DNA from: Platynereis dumerilii
Taxonomy: Eukaryota > Annelida > Polychaeta > Phyllodocida > Nereididae
DNA: 64,000 nt
Assembly (NCBI GenBank): GCA_026936325.1
Contig: JAPTHN010000003.1
Span: forward strand, 104,389,360-104,453,359
Direction of reading: 5' to 3'
This document shows, one piece after another, positions 1 to 12,343 of this stretch. The position numbers and the translations under genes were made by a program. The notes under the pieces were generated by a model, which did no database searches, was not told the origin of the DNA, and worked only from the letters and a program-made list of their open reading frames with translations. Every line of letters begins with the position of its first letter. Within the stretch, counting starts at the first letter, position 1.

Positions 1-1675
1 ACTTTTATTTTTATTTCATATTCAATGTATAAAGGCAGTTATGCAACTGTTTCAAAAAATAGACAGATATGTAGAAAGACACATAATTATCGCCCATGCT
101 ATGCTATGCATAGTTATCGCCCATGCTATGCTATGCATAGGGCGATTATGCTTTAGTGCTAAAATCTACTGAAGGGGTGAAATTACCAATGCTGTGGCCT
201 CAACCAGCCCACTCTGGAAGTTCTTATCATATCCATAACACATTGATACCATTGTAGATGTGCACAACGGTTCGTATTTTCAGTTTAATTCAATATTAGA
301 AAATTTACTATTATCAGTTTTAGAGGCTATCAAGGTCCAGAAAGCCTGCATTGTGGTGGCCATTTTCCCTTCCACAGGGTGAGTTTTAGTACACAGAATG
401 GCCACTGCAAGCAGCTCATCAGATACATTACACAAGAGGGCAGCACCTGCAAGTCCTTTGCCACTTCCTCCCTTTGCACCACATTCTATTTCTGGGAAAC
501 TCAGCAATTCCTGCATCTCAGTAAAGTTCATGCATCTGTCCAACTAATTATACAGGTAGCACGGGCTTATATTGTATCTAATTCATATTATTCTATTCTC
601 TTCCCTCCAATCTACGGGCAACTTACTATATATTATACTAGAAAAGCCCGCGACAGTAATTATTAATTGTGGGTGTATGATGTCCTGAAATGTTCCTTCA
701 TAAATGAAAGAACAGCTGCGTTAAGAAATACTGAGAAAGTATTTATTGGAAGGCTATAGCCAAAAAGAAGGTATACACGTGAGGCAGAAAGTATTTATTT
801 GAAGACTTCAGAAATGGAAGAAGGCCTGCTAAGAAATACCCAGAAAGTATTTATTTGAAGACTATAGGGGGAATGAATTAATTTGACGAAATAATTTCTT
901 TATGAAGACTATACCCAGTAAGAAGTGAGTATATTATAATCATTTTATGTGACCATCAGTGAGGGAAAATGATTTGAAGAAAGAAAAATAAACAACCCCC
1001 CCCCCCAACCTTGGCCTTGAGATTAAAGGCGGGCCCCCCCCCCCCCCAAAGAAAAGCAATATTAATGTAAAGGTGGCGTGGAAATGGGTTGTATTTTTGG
1101 TGTATTGTTGTGAAGATTCAAGAAATTGAGCAGGAAGTGCTATATAGGCCTATATATATAACATAGGATTTCTGTAGTTGAATGTCAGAGTGAATTTATT
1201 AATAGGCTAGACAGTTGAAAGATGCAGGGAGGTGTGAAAGTGCAGACTGGAAGCATAATCACGAAGCAATGGCTTACATGGTATCTATATGCTAGGATGT
1301 AGTGAGTGTGCACTCTCTGGATCGTTTTGGCGGGAAGGGGGACGGTGGCGGCACCCTGAAAAGGTGAGCAGTAGAGGAACTACAATACACAACATGCGAG
1401 CCAAGGGTTGAATCGAAGGGGAAGTTTGAGAAGGAGGGTGGTGGAATGGGGGCTGACGGAAAAGGGATGCGAAAAATAGGAAGAAAGAGGTACAGTAGGG
1501 GTGGAGAGAAGGGCAGGAGTTGACTTGCAGGCAGAAAGAAAAGGTGAGCTGGGATGACGTCATGCCACGTAATGCCACGTGCGGTAGTGTAATATGATGT
1601 TAGATAAATCTGTTTTATATTTATGTAAATAAAATACTGGTTATAATATACACTCATGTAAACAAAAGACAGACA
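1..1675. other. Gene-poor stretch with short repeats
   Basis: No gene is convincing here. A 26-bp unit containing CATGCTATGCTATGCATAG is duplicated at about 88-140. A motif reading GAAAGTATTTATTTGAAG recurs at about 736, 789 and 844. Two poly-C runs lie near 995-1008 and 1036-1048. The only coding-like segment is the weak minus-strand candidate at 280-543. Confidence 0.5.
280..543 (-). CDS. Possible terminal exon, unrecognised
   Basis: An 87-codon open frame ends in a stop at 280-282 and is preceded on the minus strand by TTAG, a possible splice acceptor at 544-547. Its composition is protein-like: a Gly/Ala/Leu-rich stretch (GSGKGLAGAALLCNVSDELL) followed by a hydrophobic segment and an Asn-rich tail. 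The first ATG in frame is a few codons in (MNFTEMQ). I do not recognise the family and see no companion exons between here and the window edge. It may be a real last exon or a chance frame. Confidence 0.2.
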   Translation of the reverse strand: MDRCMNFTEMQELLSFPEIECGAKGGSGKGLAGAALLCNVSDELLAVAILCTKTHPVEGKMATTMQAFWTLIASKTDNSKFSNIELN

Positions 1676-1676
1676 T

Positions 1677-1730
<54 letters not shown>

Positions 1731-1731
1731 G
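1676..1731. repeat. GATA microsatellite
   Basis: About 13 uninterrupted GATA (or ATAG) units. It borders the 13-bp minisatellite, which is also built from GGATA words, so one may have seeded the other. Confidence 0.95.
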
Positions 1732-1734
1732 CAT

Positions 1735-3800
1735 GGATAGACGGATTGGCAGACAGATAGGATAGATGGATAGGATATACAGTAGGATAGGATAGATGGA
1801 TAGTATAAACGGATAGGATAAACAGACAGGATAGATAGATAGATAGATGGAGGAATGGATTGACAGATGGATTGATGGATATATGGGACAGACGGACAGG
1901 ATAGACAGATGGGATAAACAGATAGGATAAACGGATAGGATAAACAGATGGGATAAACAGGTAGGATAAACAGATGGGATAAACAGGTAGGATAAACGGC
2001 ATAAACGGATAGGATATACGGACGGGATAAACGGATGGGATAAACGAACGGGATAAACGGATAGGATAAACGGATAGGATAAATAGAAACGTAGATTGAT
2101 AGATAGACGGATGGATAGACAGATTGACAGACGGATAGGATAGATGGATAGGATAGATGGATAGGATAGATGGCTGGGATTAACAGATAGGATAGATGGA
2201 TAGTATAAACGGATAGGATAAACAGACAGGATAGTTAGATAGATAGATGGAGGAATGGATTGACGGATGGCTTAATGGATAGATGGGTTGACAGACGGAT
2301 AGGATAGACGGATAGAATAAACGGATAGGATAAACAGATAGGATAAACAGATAGGATAAACAGGTAGTTTAAACGGGATAAACGGATAGGATAAACAGAT
2401 GGGATTAACGGATGGGATAAACGGATAGGATAAACGGATAGGATAAATAGAAACGTAGATTGATAGATAGACGGATGGATAGACAGATTGACAGACGGAT
2501 AGGATAGATGGATAGGATAGATGGCTGGGATTAACAGATAGGATAGATGGATAGTATAAACGGATAGGATAAACAGACAGGATAGATAGATAGATAGATG
2601 GAGGAATGGATTGACGGATGGCTTAATGGATAGATGGGTTGACAGACGGATAGGATAGACGGATAGAATAAACGGATAGGATAAACAGATAGGATAAACA
2701 GGTAGGATAAACAGGTAGGATAAACGGGATAAACGGATGGGATAAACGGATGGGATAAACGGATGGGATAAACAAATGGGATAAACAAATGGGATAAACG
2801 GATAGGATAAATGGATAGGATACATGGATAGGATAAACGGATAGGATAAATGGGATAAATGGGATAACAGATAGGATAAATGGATAGGATAAATGGATAG
2901 GATAAACGGATAGGATAACGGGTAGGGTAAACGGGTAGGATAAACGGATAGGATAAACGGATATGCTAAACGGATAGGATAAACAGATAGGATAACAGAT
3001 AGGATAAATGGATAGGATAAACAGATAAGATAAACGGATAGGATAAACAGATAGGATAAACAGGATAAATGGGATGAACCAATGCTTATGGGGTACTGGA
3101 TAAACGGATAGGATAAACGGATAGGATAAATGGATAGGATAAACGGATAGAATAACAGATAGGATTAATGGATAGGATAAACGGGATAAACAGGATAACG
3201 GGTAGGATAAACCGATAGGATAAACGGATGGGATAAATGGATAGGATAAACGGATGGGATAAAGGGATAGGATAAACAGATAGGATAAACGGATAGGATA
3301 AATGGATAGGATAAACGGAATAAATGGGATAAACGGGATAACGGATAGGATAAATGGATATGTTAAACGGATAGGGTCAACAGATAGGGTAATGGATAGG
3401 ATAAATGGATAGGATAAATGGATAGGATAAATGGATAGGATAAACTGATAGGATAAACGGATAGGATAAACGGATAGGATAAACAGATAGGATAAACAAA
3501 TAGGATAAATAGATAAGATAAACAGGATAAATGGGATGAACCAGTGCTTATGGGGTACTGGATAAACGGATAGGATAAACGGATAGGGTAAACAGATAGG
3601 ATAAATAGATAGGATAAAAGGATAGGATAAACGGGATAAACAGGATAACAGGTAGGATACACGGATAGGATAAACGGATAGGATAAACAGATATGATAAA
3701 CGGAGAGGATAAAGGGATAGGATAAATGGATAGGATAAAAGAACGGGATAAAAGAATGGGATAAACTGGCTAACGGATAGGATGAACACAGGATAAAACA
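1735..3800. repeat. 13-bp minisatellite with higher-order units
   Basis: The unit is GGATAGGATAAAC (13 bp) with many point and length variants, repeated for about 2 kb. Because 13 is not a multiple of 3, three units make a 13-codon period, and the minus strand has long open frames in all three phases (for example 2623-3978) reading variants of SVYPIRLSYPFIL. Two higher-order duplications are visible. A block starting AAATAGAAACGTAGATTG occurs at 2081 and 2445 (364 bp apart). A block with ATGGGATGAACCA(A/G)TGCTT occurs at 3069 and 3531 (462 bp apart). The open frames are a by-product of the repeat and I do not annotate them as genes. Confidence 0.95.
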
Positions 3801-4192
3801 TGCGGGGCATGGGCGATGCTGTGCCATTATATGTGCTTGTTATGTAGAATAATAGAGAGATAAAAGATACAATAGATGCAATGTAGATAAATAGACAGAT
3901 AGATAGATAGATATTAAATAGATAAATAGGCCTAATATTGGTAGACTGATCAATAATCATCTCAATGGTAAAAGGCAAACAATACTGAAGGCTGCCAAAT
4001 TTTAGTCTAGGTTAGATTGTTGACATTAATTACATAATAGCATAATAGTAATAAAAAACAATAACATGATTTGCATGTATATTAATTGCTCACTGTTACA
4101 TAATCATCAGTTTAATATGATGATGCCAAAGCATAGAGAGACCAAAGGAGACTGAATTGTCAGTTTGTTTTTAACAATAAACATTCAATTTA
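3801..4192. other. No gene seen
   Basis: AT-rich sequence with a short GATA run near 3895-3913. Nothing else is recognised. Confidence 0.5.
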
Positions 4193-4382
4193 GGCCACAC
4201 ATAATTGATTCTTAGCTTCGCAGACCCGCCGACACAATAGATTTACTGCCGATGGAAAAAAATATTGAAAAAAAAAATTATTTTTTTTTGACATAATAAT
4301 TTTTTTTTTTTTCCTACCGACCGACCCTAGAAAAAGGGCCTTGAGAGGAATCCGAGAAGCTAAAGATCAATTATGTGCGGCC
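4193..4382. mobile_element. 190-bp MITE, Harbinger-like
   Basis: Terminal inverted repeats of about 28 bp begin GGCCACACATAATTGATT at the left and GGCCGCACATAATTGATC when the right end is reverse-complemented. The element is flanked by TTA on both sides (4190-4192 and 4383-4385), a 3-bp target duplication. A second copy lies at 41426-41636. The 3-bp duplication and GG-starting ends suggest PIF/Harbinger, which is inference. The interior is A/T homopolymer and has no coding capacity. Confidence 0.8.
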
Positions 4383-4982
4383 TTATGAAACGGTGATTCT
4401 ACTATAGATTCTCATGTTATATAGTGGAGTGACAATGACAACTTCTATGCACCTGCAGTTCTTATTTTCAACACATTATGAGCAAAATCTGCATCTAATT
4501 TTTGAGGACAGGTTACATTTCATAAATGTAATCTGCTCAGTATTTACAGCAGATTCAAGATGTATTGAGTGTCTGAAAAAGGTAAATATAATGAATCTGA
4601 TTGGTAGAGGCATTGAATGACATGGCAAAATTCTGATTTTAATACCATAACCTGATAACAACTTACTATAAAGCCTGTGACTTTTTAAAACTGGTTATCT
4701 TATGATTCTTATCAACTTACTAATCAAACTGTAGGCCTATGTGAACAGTGAGAAAACTGGCCAAGGAAACTCACACTAAATGAATTTGCTGTAGCCTGTA
4801 GTCTATATATATTGGATATCACTATATCTGTGACGGACTCCTCACCATCCATGTAATATCAGATTCACAAATTACTTCAACCAATTTAAAAAAAAATAAT
4901 AATATGCACTGATTTGAAAATGCTTACATGTATCAAGCGCTTTTGAATTGTGGACTGAACTGAAGAAGAAATAAAAATACAC
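4383..4982. other. No gene seen
   Basis: A short open frame at 4414-4620 (+) has no recognisable similarity and does not resemble the missing kinase N-terminus. Otherwise AT-rich sequence. Confidence 0.45.
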
Positions 4983-5157
4983 TCCAACCTCACCTTACGA
5001 CCACCTCTCTATTGCGGGCACCTCGCAATTACGGACATACAAGCCTGGAACCAAATATTTTCTCCATATTTTATGCTTAATGAATGAAACCTCTCTAATG
5101 CGGGCACCTCGTTATTACGGCCACCTCGCGAATCCGGACACTTTCTAGGGTACAAGA
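4983..5157. repeat. Duplicated transposon-end-like motif
   Basis: A motif CCTCTCTA(T/A)TGCGGGCACCTCG occurs twice (about 5005 and 5091), followed by TTACGG words. Such CCTCTCTAnnnCGGGCACC sequences resemble pogo/Tigger-type ends, but no paired inverted end or transposase is visible. Probably a transposon-end remnant. Confidence 0.35.
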
Positions 5158-5849
5158 AGGCCATTAATTCAGCTAAATTTAATTGCAATATATACAGTGT
5201 AGATTTGTGTGTCTCTCCAGCAAGGCTACCACACCATGAAAACCTGTCAATATTCTCTCTTCAACAGGTAATTGTTCCTTATGTACTTTATTCTTAGTAG
5301 GAATTTTAATTCAGCTAAATTTGACAATATAGACCAATGATTTCAGTGATTTCGCTTGACAACATGAAATTTCGAGTTTTCTCGAAATCCTGCCAGCTTC
5401 AAAATTATCATAGATATAGCTTCCTGGTACTCAAATTGAAGCTAATTTTCTCCTGAGATCAATGGTATAAATATTGTCATTGTATGTCCAATAATAAGCG
5501 AGATTTTTAAAACCGCGATTTCGCAAAAATGAATTATTTGTAAATTTTGGCTTGAAACCGAGTGGCTTTGGGGGACCACTTAGACTCGAAGGATCTTTCT
5601 AAAATTTTAACAGAGTGCTCATTTTACCTTTTCGCATAAAATGAAGGGTTATGCGAAATGAATTTCAGAAATTGGTCTTTTTTCTGGCCACCCTAAACTA
5701 TATGCATGGAGCTCTCAAGAGACACTGGTGTTTGATTTTAGAGAGAATTTGGAAATTCAAAGTTTCAAATGCTCCGTGTTTTGAATTATAAATCTACAGG
5801 CCTATTTATTTGTTACCTGTATAACTTAATCCTAACCCAATAAACATAT
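5158..5849. other. No gene seen
   Basis: AT-rich sequence without a supported open frame or repeat structure. Confidence 0.45.
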
Positions 5850-6167
5850 TTATTACATGACCACTATGCTAGAGCGATGCTGATTGCCCTAAATCAGTCA
5901 CATGACGACATCATAAAAACTCATATTGCATGGTTCGGGTGCAATATGAGATTTTTCCAAAAAAAAATTTTTTTACAATTTTTTTTTTTTCAGATTTTTT
6001 CATATTGCATGGTTAGAGTGCAATATGAGTTTTTATATAAAAAAAAAAAAATTCAAAAAAATTTTTTTTTTCATTTTTGTTTTTTGACTGAAAAAAAAAA
6101 AATTTCCGAAAAAATTTTTTTTTTCGGAATGGAACATTATATTGGAAGCATAGTGGTCATGTAATAA
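5850..6167. mobile_element. 318-bp element with inverted ends
   Basis: The ends are inverted copies of TTATTACATGACCACTATGC (left 5850-5870, right 6147-6167). The interior holds two copies of a TCATATTGCATGG...GTGCAATATGAG inverted pair and long A/T runs. A diverged partial relative in the opposite orientation lies at 29815-29925 inside the SLC25 gene, which shows this is a mobile family. Non-coding. Confidence 0.7.
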
Positions 6168-6170
6168 AAC

Positions 6171-6310
6171 AAATACGGCACTTATTATCGTGCAATATGA
6201 AAATTTATTTGCACTCGTAAATTCATATTGAACTCGGGCTGCGCCCTCGTTCAATATGAATTTCCTCGTGCAAATAAATTTTCATATTGCACTCATATCA
6301 TGCCGTATTT
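6171..6310. repeat. 140-bp perfect-looking foldback
   Basis: The sequence AAATACGGCA...GTGCAATATGAAAATTTA is followed, after a short GGCTGCG centre near 6240, by its inverted copy ending TGCCGTATTT. The arms are about 66 bp with few mismatches. It shares the GCAATATGA word with the adjacent element at 5850-6167, so the two may be parts of one composite element. Confidence 0.75.
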
Positions 6311-6488
6311 GTATAATATTACTAGTTTAATTTAGGAGGTTGCAATCACCTTAAAATACTATGCGTGATGTGGAACAATAAAATAAATCTAAATCTGTGG
6401 AAAGCAAATATTAGTAGAACAGAGGTTGAGAACTGCAATTGTGCATGAACATGCCTTTGAAAGTAGTTCATCGTGTGTTTAACTGCAG

Positions 6489-9400
6489 GTCTCTTGGGCG
6501 CCACGAAGGAAGAGATAATAGTCGCATCCCAGGTGGCGCAAGCGAGCGGATCAGGGGCGCCCGTTTTGGCGTTGTTCAAGAATGGTCTTGTGACGAAATG
6601 TCTTCCGGGGAAAGCGGCCACGAGGAGTCACTTGAGGGAGGAGAGGCTCATCAGGTAAATTGGCTTTTTTTGGTTTTGAACAAGTTGGAATTATTGTGTT
6701 AGCCCAGCTGGAATCTACTCTTCGTAGATGGTTGGAATTATTGTGTTAGCCCAGCTGGAATCTACTCTTCGTAGATTATTGTGTTAGCCCAGCTGGAATC
6801 TACTCTTCATAGATTATTGTGTTAGCCCAGCTGGAATCTACTCTTCATAGATTATTGTGTAAGCCCAGCTGGAATCTACTCTTCGTAGATTATTGTGTAA
6901 GCCCAGCTGGAATCTACTCTTCGTAGATTATTGTGTAAGCCCAGCTGGAATCTACTCTTCGTAGATTATTGTGTTAGCCCAGCTGGAATCTACTCTTCGT
7001 AGATTATTGTGTTAGCCCAGCTGGAATCTACTCTTCGTAGATTATTGTGTTAGCCCAGCTGGAATCTACTCTTCGTAGATTATTGTGTTAGCCCAGCTGG
7101 AATCTACTCTTCATAGATTATTTTGTTAGCCCAGCTGGAATCTACTCTTCGTAGATTATTGTGTTAGCCCAGCTGGAATCTACTCTTCGTAGATTATTGT
7201 GTTAGCCCAGCTGGAATCTACTCTTCATAGATTATTGTGTTAGCCCAGCTGGAATCTACTCTTCGTAGATTATTGTGTAAGCCCAGCTGGAATCTACTCT
7301 TCATAGATTATTGTGTTAGCCCAGCTGGAATCTACTCTTCATAGATTATTGTGTAAGCCCAGCTGGAATCTACTCTTCATAGATGGCTTTGTGGAATTAT
7401 TGTGTTAGCCCAGCTGGAATCTACTCTTCGTAGATTATTGTGTTAGCCCAGCTGGAATCTACTCTTCATAGATTATTGTGTTAGCCCAGCTGGAATCTAC
7501 TCTTCATAGATGGCTTTGTGGAATTATTGTGTTAGCCCAGCTGGAATCTACTCTTCATAGATTATTGTGTTAGCCCAGCTGGAATCTACTCTTCGTAGAT
7601 TATTGTGTTAGCCCAGCTGGAATCTACTCTTCATAGATTATTGTGTTAGCCCAGCTGGAATCTACTCTTCATAGATGGCTTTGTGGAATTATTGTGTTAG
7701 CCCAGCTGGAATCTACTCTTCGTAGATGGCTTTGTGGAATTATTGTGTTAGCCCAGCTGGAATCTACTCTTCGTAGATTATTGTGTAAGCCCAGCTGGAA
7801 TCTACTCTTCGTAGATTATTGTGTTAGCCCAGCTGGAATCTACTCTTCATAGATGGCTTTGTGGAATTATTGTGTTAGCCCAGCTGGAATCTACTCTTCG
7901 TAGATTATTGTGTTAGCCCAGCTGGAATCTACTCTTCATAGATGGCTTTGTGTAAATATTTTACCATCAGCAGTAATTCTCTTTGCCAATCCAACTTGTA
8001 GGCATTGGTAGCATGGTTCGACATTGACTTGCATAACTCTTGATTTGTGTTTTTCTCCGTCAGTCAGCATTGCCATCTTTCAACATCATTTAAATTTTGA
8101 AATTAAAGTTATAATCAGATGTTATTGAATCAATATTTTATACTGCTCCCACAGCTTTAATAGTAGCTCTTTGTTTGTTCTTTTCTCAGCCAGACAGCCC
8201 GCCTCCTTGCTCGTCTTCACTACATGGACCTGGATAAATTGGAGCTAGTGAACTCGGAGGGAAAAACTGTCCATATAGAAAAGAAATTTCGCCTCTTTGA
8301 CGATTGTTATTACATCTTGGATAGGCTGCCCGATGCAGGTGAAGCAACAGACCTCTACCCAAAGTAGGTTAACTTGCTGACTGAGCTGTTCACTAATCTT
8401 TCAAGGCTTTTGGAATTGGGTGAAGGTTATGTTGACGCTTTTCCGAGGAAGGATTTACCGCCATATTTAGGCCTATTTAAGCTGGTCGCAACTTTATGTC
8501 ACTTATCGTCAACTAAGCAATTTGAGCTTCATTATCATAGGATTTTTAGTAATTTTTTACCAAGTTCCTGACTCCCTGTAAGAGGCTACTCTCCCGCTAA
8601 TAGCTGCTTGCATTTTGTTGTACATTTGCAGACTCATGGGTATCCTAATGCCATAAGCAACAAGTGTCCTTGTAAAACTATGTGTCCCCCGGGTAATAAC
8701 TGAGAGATAGAAAACTCATTAAGCTTAGGCTGAGATTGGTGAGCTACCTTTGATGCCCTGTGCTGTTGTAGCATCAAAGATAGAAATATTTTTGATCTTA
8801 AAAAATATTTTGCATTTAATTGGAACACCTAGTTTGCCTTCTTTTGTTCTTTTCAGGGATGAATTTTTCTCCAAGGAGAACCTGCGCAAAGAGATCAAAT
8901 TTGCGGAAGATTTCATCAACGGTTTAGGGTTCAACGTCATCTATTCCCACAACGACTTCCATTCCAAGAATCTGGTGTACGATCAAGATAACGGTTGGTA
9001 TTAATGGAATGTTTTGGACTCTCTTTGAAAATTTGTATTCGCCGATGGCCCGATGGTAAAAGTGTTATGGAAATCTTTGTGACGATCTGATATAATTTCA
9101 GAGAGGTTGTTCAAAGATATGAAACAATAAATTTAAAAAAAATTATTTATTATGCATCAGTATCTAGGGTTCTTAGTTGCTGTCCAGTGGCCATTGATTG
9201 ATTGATTAGTTTGTTGAATGATTGATTGACAGATGATTAATTGATCCAGTAGTTGATTTGAATGTTTGGTTGATTGAATAGTTGGTTGATGATTGCTATA
9301 TTTATCAATTAATTGATTGATTGAATAATTGATGGAATGATTGATTCTTTGATTTATTGGTTGGTTGATTGGTTAGGTTTTGATTGGTTGGTTGATGAAT

Positions 9401-11562
9401 ATTTGATCGATTGATTGATTGACTCTTTTTTTCCTTCAGATGAAATGATGATGATTGACTTTGACATTAGTGGATTCAACCACGAAGGGTTTGACATTGG
9501 AGCTCTTTTGGAAGACAAGGAATATTCGAGTTATTTGGGTGAGCTTTTCTTTTGTAAGCCTAAATTCACCTGGAGAACTTAAGATGCTCTAAGAATGGGA
9601 CTTTGTTAAATATCTTGAAACTTTAAATTGTTGTCTATAACTTGCTTGTGTATATATATATTGTAAGCCTCTAAATAGCAGTAACTAGTGCTGATAGCTA
9701 CAGTGGGTTAAACTCTTGAGTCACTCACTTGTTTGTGTACAATGTATATATATCCCTGCCGGGTATAAGATGCAAAAATCATGGGTGACATGCTCACTCC
9801 TGCAACAGCTAAAAACTCCTCCCCGAGCAATGCCACTCACCTAAACTGTCCACCTATCCTTATTGCTCTATCCTCTCCTTCTGATAACAGCAAATAACAG
9901 TGAAACAGCTCCCTTATTTATGTTTTCTGCCTCTACTGTTTTTCCCCACCAGGGGTGCATGCATCTCCATCGTAGTTCCGCTATTGCTCACGTTTAGGAC
10001 TGGCGCCACCATCTGCCTTCCCGCCAAAAAGATGCATTTGTAACTTCACTTCCTCTACAACCACTCTTTACTTATCTTACAATTATTACCCAAATGCTAT
10101 TTCAAATGGTCAGCATGCAACACGGGGCCAGATGCCCATGCAGGTAGAGGAGGGGGGGGGGGGTTAATTATTCCCCATTATAGTCCTGCCGCAAATAATG
10201 GGTAAATCTAGTTATATATATTTTCCAAAAAGTTTGTCTACTACAAGTATTTTAGGAAATGAGAATTATTTTGAGGTAATCTACTTTCACTCTGCTTAGT
10301 GTTACAAGGATGGAAAAAGGACACGAAATGACAAATAGGAATCGATCAGTGAATAAAAAACCAAATGACGCCAGGAGTAGAAAAAATATTGTGATTCAAA
10401 GTGTTCAGAGGAAATGAGTCAAATGAGTTGACTTATAATCTGTTTCTTGTAGGTATTTGTGGCCCGCATGATCCCCCAGATATGACAGACGATGAGTTGC
10501 GTCTCTGGGCGAAATATTACCTGCAAGAAAAAGCCGAACTGAAGGGGCTGGGGGAGGAATCCGTCAGCGAGAAGGAAATAGACATCTTTGCCCTGAAGTG
10601 CAGGATTTCCGCTCCTGTGAGTTACCTACTGTTGTAATTTAATTAAAATAAAATTGAAACACCTTTTCAGTCCTGTAGAAGAGAAGTCTTCAAAGTCACT
10701 CAAGTTGGCAAGCTTATAAATTGTTTGTTCCTGCTTTTAAAAAAGTTGACGTTTATCACTTAGACTTGCAGGATGATTTTCCCAGTTTTCTTCATGTCAG
10801 TAGCGAAAATAATTTATTTTTTATTCAAAACTTTATTCCAGACAACAAATGTCCATAAAAACAAAAACATAGCACATAATTAGACATCGCCAGAAGATAC
10901 TACAGAGACGTTGTTACACATACAACTGGGTCCTCTAGTGTTTCCGTATTCTATATGTATACTATACTGGTCGATATCAAATAGTTGTCTCTCCATCTTA
11001 TTCTTCTCTGTTGCAGTATTTCCACCTGATGACGATCATGTGGGCGCTTGGTAACCACGACAACCCAGAGATGAAGGCCACGGACACATTCTCCATTGTG
11101 GAGTGAGTCTGTGACTTTTGAAATTTTAAAAGATTATTTATACATGTTTATTGATCACCTGTTGGTGTAGCTGCTTGTGAAGTTGATTGGTTTTTTGTCA
11201 ATCAATTTACAGACAAATTTTTTAAACTCCTGGGTGTATTAGGCCTACATTTAATTTATTGGAGACAAAAAAGTAAAGTAAACATTTATTTATTTATTAA
11301 AACATTTTTTAAACTTTAAAATTGCATTGACATGACAGGGAAATTACCATTATCTTTGTATTTAATTGAACTTTTCAGCTCGGTTTTGTGTGTATTCATA
11401 TTTGTTTTCCTGTACAACTGCAAATGTAGAAGAGAGAACATTCCTGAATCTATTTTATCTTTTTCCAGAGTGGCCAAAATTGCTCGAAAGCTTTATGAAG
11501 AAGGAAAAACGAAATTTGCGGAACGTGTTGAGAAATTGAATAAACTTCAACAAGAGTCCTGA
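6489..11562 (+). CDS. Choline/ethanolamine-kinase-like gene, 5' incomplete
   Basis: Seven exons join in frame: 6489-6654, 8190-8363, 8857-8993, 9440-9538, 10453-10616, 11017-11102 and 11469-11562 (stop TGA). They give 305 residues. The product should phosphorylate choline or ethanolamine, the first step of the Kennedy pathway in the cytosol (family knowledge). Seen in the sequence: ALFKNGLVTKCLPGK in exon 1, ARLLARLHYMDL in exon 2, the catalytic-loop motif VIYSHNDFHSKNLVY in exon 3 (Brenner-type HND...N), and the metal-binding segment MMIDFDISGFNHEGFDIG in exon 4. Family members are usually 350-450 residues, so an N-terminal exon carrying the ATP-binding loop is missing. The first visible exon starts in phase 1, and the missing exon lies further 5' or outside the window. 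The substrate cannot be decided. Intron 1 carries a large minisatellite. Confidence 0.85.
6691..7950 (+). repeat. 38-bp minisatellite, 31 copies, in kinase intron
   Basis: The unit TTATTGTGTTAGCCCAGCTG plus GAATCTACTCTTCRTAGA is 38 bp and occurs 31 times. A minority of units carry an extra segment GGCTTTGTGGAAT, giving about 51 bp. Three variable sites recur (CGTAG/CATAG, TGTTAG/TGTAAG and the extra segment), so the array mixes a few unit types. It lies wholly within the intron after the 6489-6654 exon. Confidence 0.97.
9190..9427 (+). repeat. Degenerate GATT/TTGA repeat
   Basis: Imperfect GATTGATTGATTGG words fill most of this intronic stretch up to the acceptor of the 9440 exon. No other structure is seen. 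Confidence 0.85.
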
Positions 11563-11676
11563 AGACTAAGAAGGAATTAAAGACTTTAAAAAACTGAAAA
11601 TACAGCGCAGCGCTCAAGTTGCAAAACTTTTTTTCTCAGGTATATTATCGAGTCTGTTCTAATTGTCATATATGAA

Positions 11677-11682
11677 AATAAA
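11677..11682 (+). promoter_or_regulatory. Polyadenylation signal of the kinase gene
   Basis: AATAAA lies 115 bp beyond the kinase stop codon, a plausible spacing for its 3' end. Confidence 0.55.
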
Positions 11683-11689
11683 ATTTTTA

Positions 11690-12343
11690 GGTATTTTATC
11701 TGTGCATTGATTATTTTTTCGATCCTGATTTATATCACGTTTCCACAAAGTTTCCAGGATGGAAAAAAAAGTTTTACTGTTCAATGTGTCTCTCATAATG
11801 GTCTCCCCAAGCTAGTAATGTGGTGAAGTTGTCTTGTGAATTCATGAGTGAAAAACAGGTAGAGAGCTGCAAAAATGCTTGAAAAAAAAAAATTCTGTTA
11901 AATATTGGCAAGTTATGAAAACTGAGTACTGAGTCACAATTATTTTTTTGACAAAATTACCATGATTTTTCATTCACTTTTATAACTTCTTTCGGCTCTT
12001 AATTAAAATTAAATGCAATGAATTTGGGCCATGTTGGCAAAACTACACTCTGAGTCTACTCTGAGTGGTTCGCCTACCTAGAGGCGGAACCTACAGGAAG
12101 AAGAAGAAGAAGGCAATAGTCAGCTGCGGAGCTCCGTAGGGTACCAAAGATGTGCACAAGCAGTTTTCAGTTGAATTAATTGGACTTCTAAGTCATTCAA
12201 TTGTACACAAGGTTTTGACAGACCCCAGAGTCTGATTTCAGATTCATTGGGAAGGTAGCAAAAATCTGTGGGCACAGGTGGCGCACACAGCACCTTGCTC
12301 ACTGCAGTGCCCTCTGGTAGCTTTTTCCTTGTCGAGTAAGCGG
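11690..12343. other. No gene; AAG-tailed remnant
   Basis: Nothing coding is supported. At 12060-12115 a segment ending in (GAA)n (GGAAGAAGAAGAAGAAGG) looks like the tail of another (AAG)n-ended retroelement, possibly related to the LINE just downstream. Confidence 0.4.

Noticed and set aside
1292-3978. Several minus-strand open frames up to 451 codons
   Set aside because: They translate a 13-bp minisatellite in three phases and have no unique protein sequence of note.
4414-4620. Candidate N-terminal exon of the kinase
   Set aside because: It ends near a GTAAAT donor but shows no glycine-rich ATP loop or other kinase feature.
6691-7950. Regularly spaced repeats resembling a CRISPR array
   Set aside because: Units are contiguous with no unique spacers, and lie in an animal gene intron. 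It is a minisatellite.
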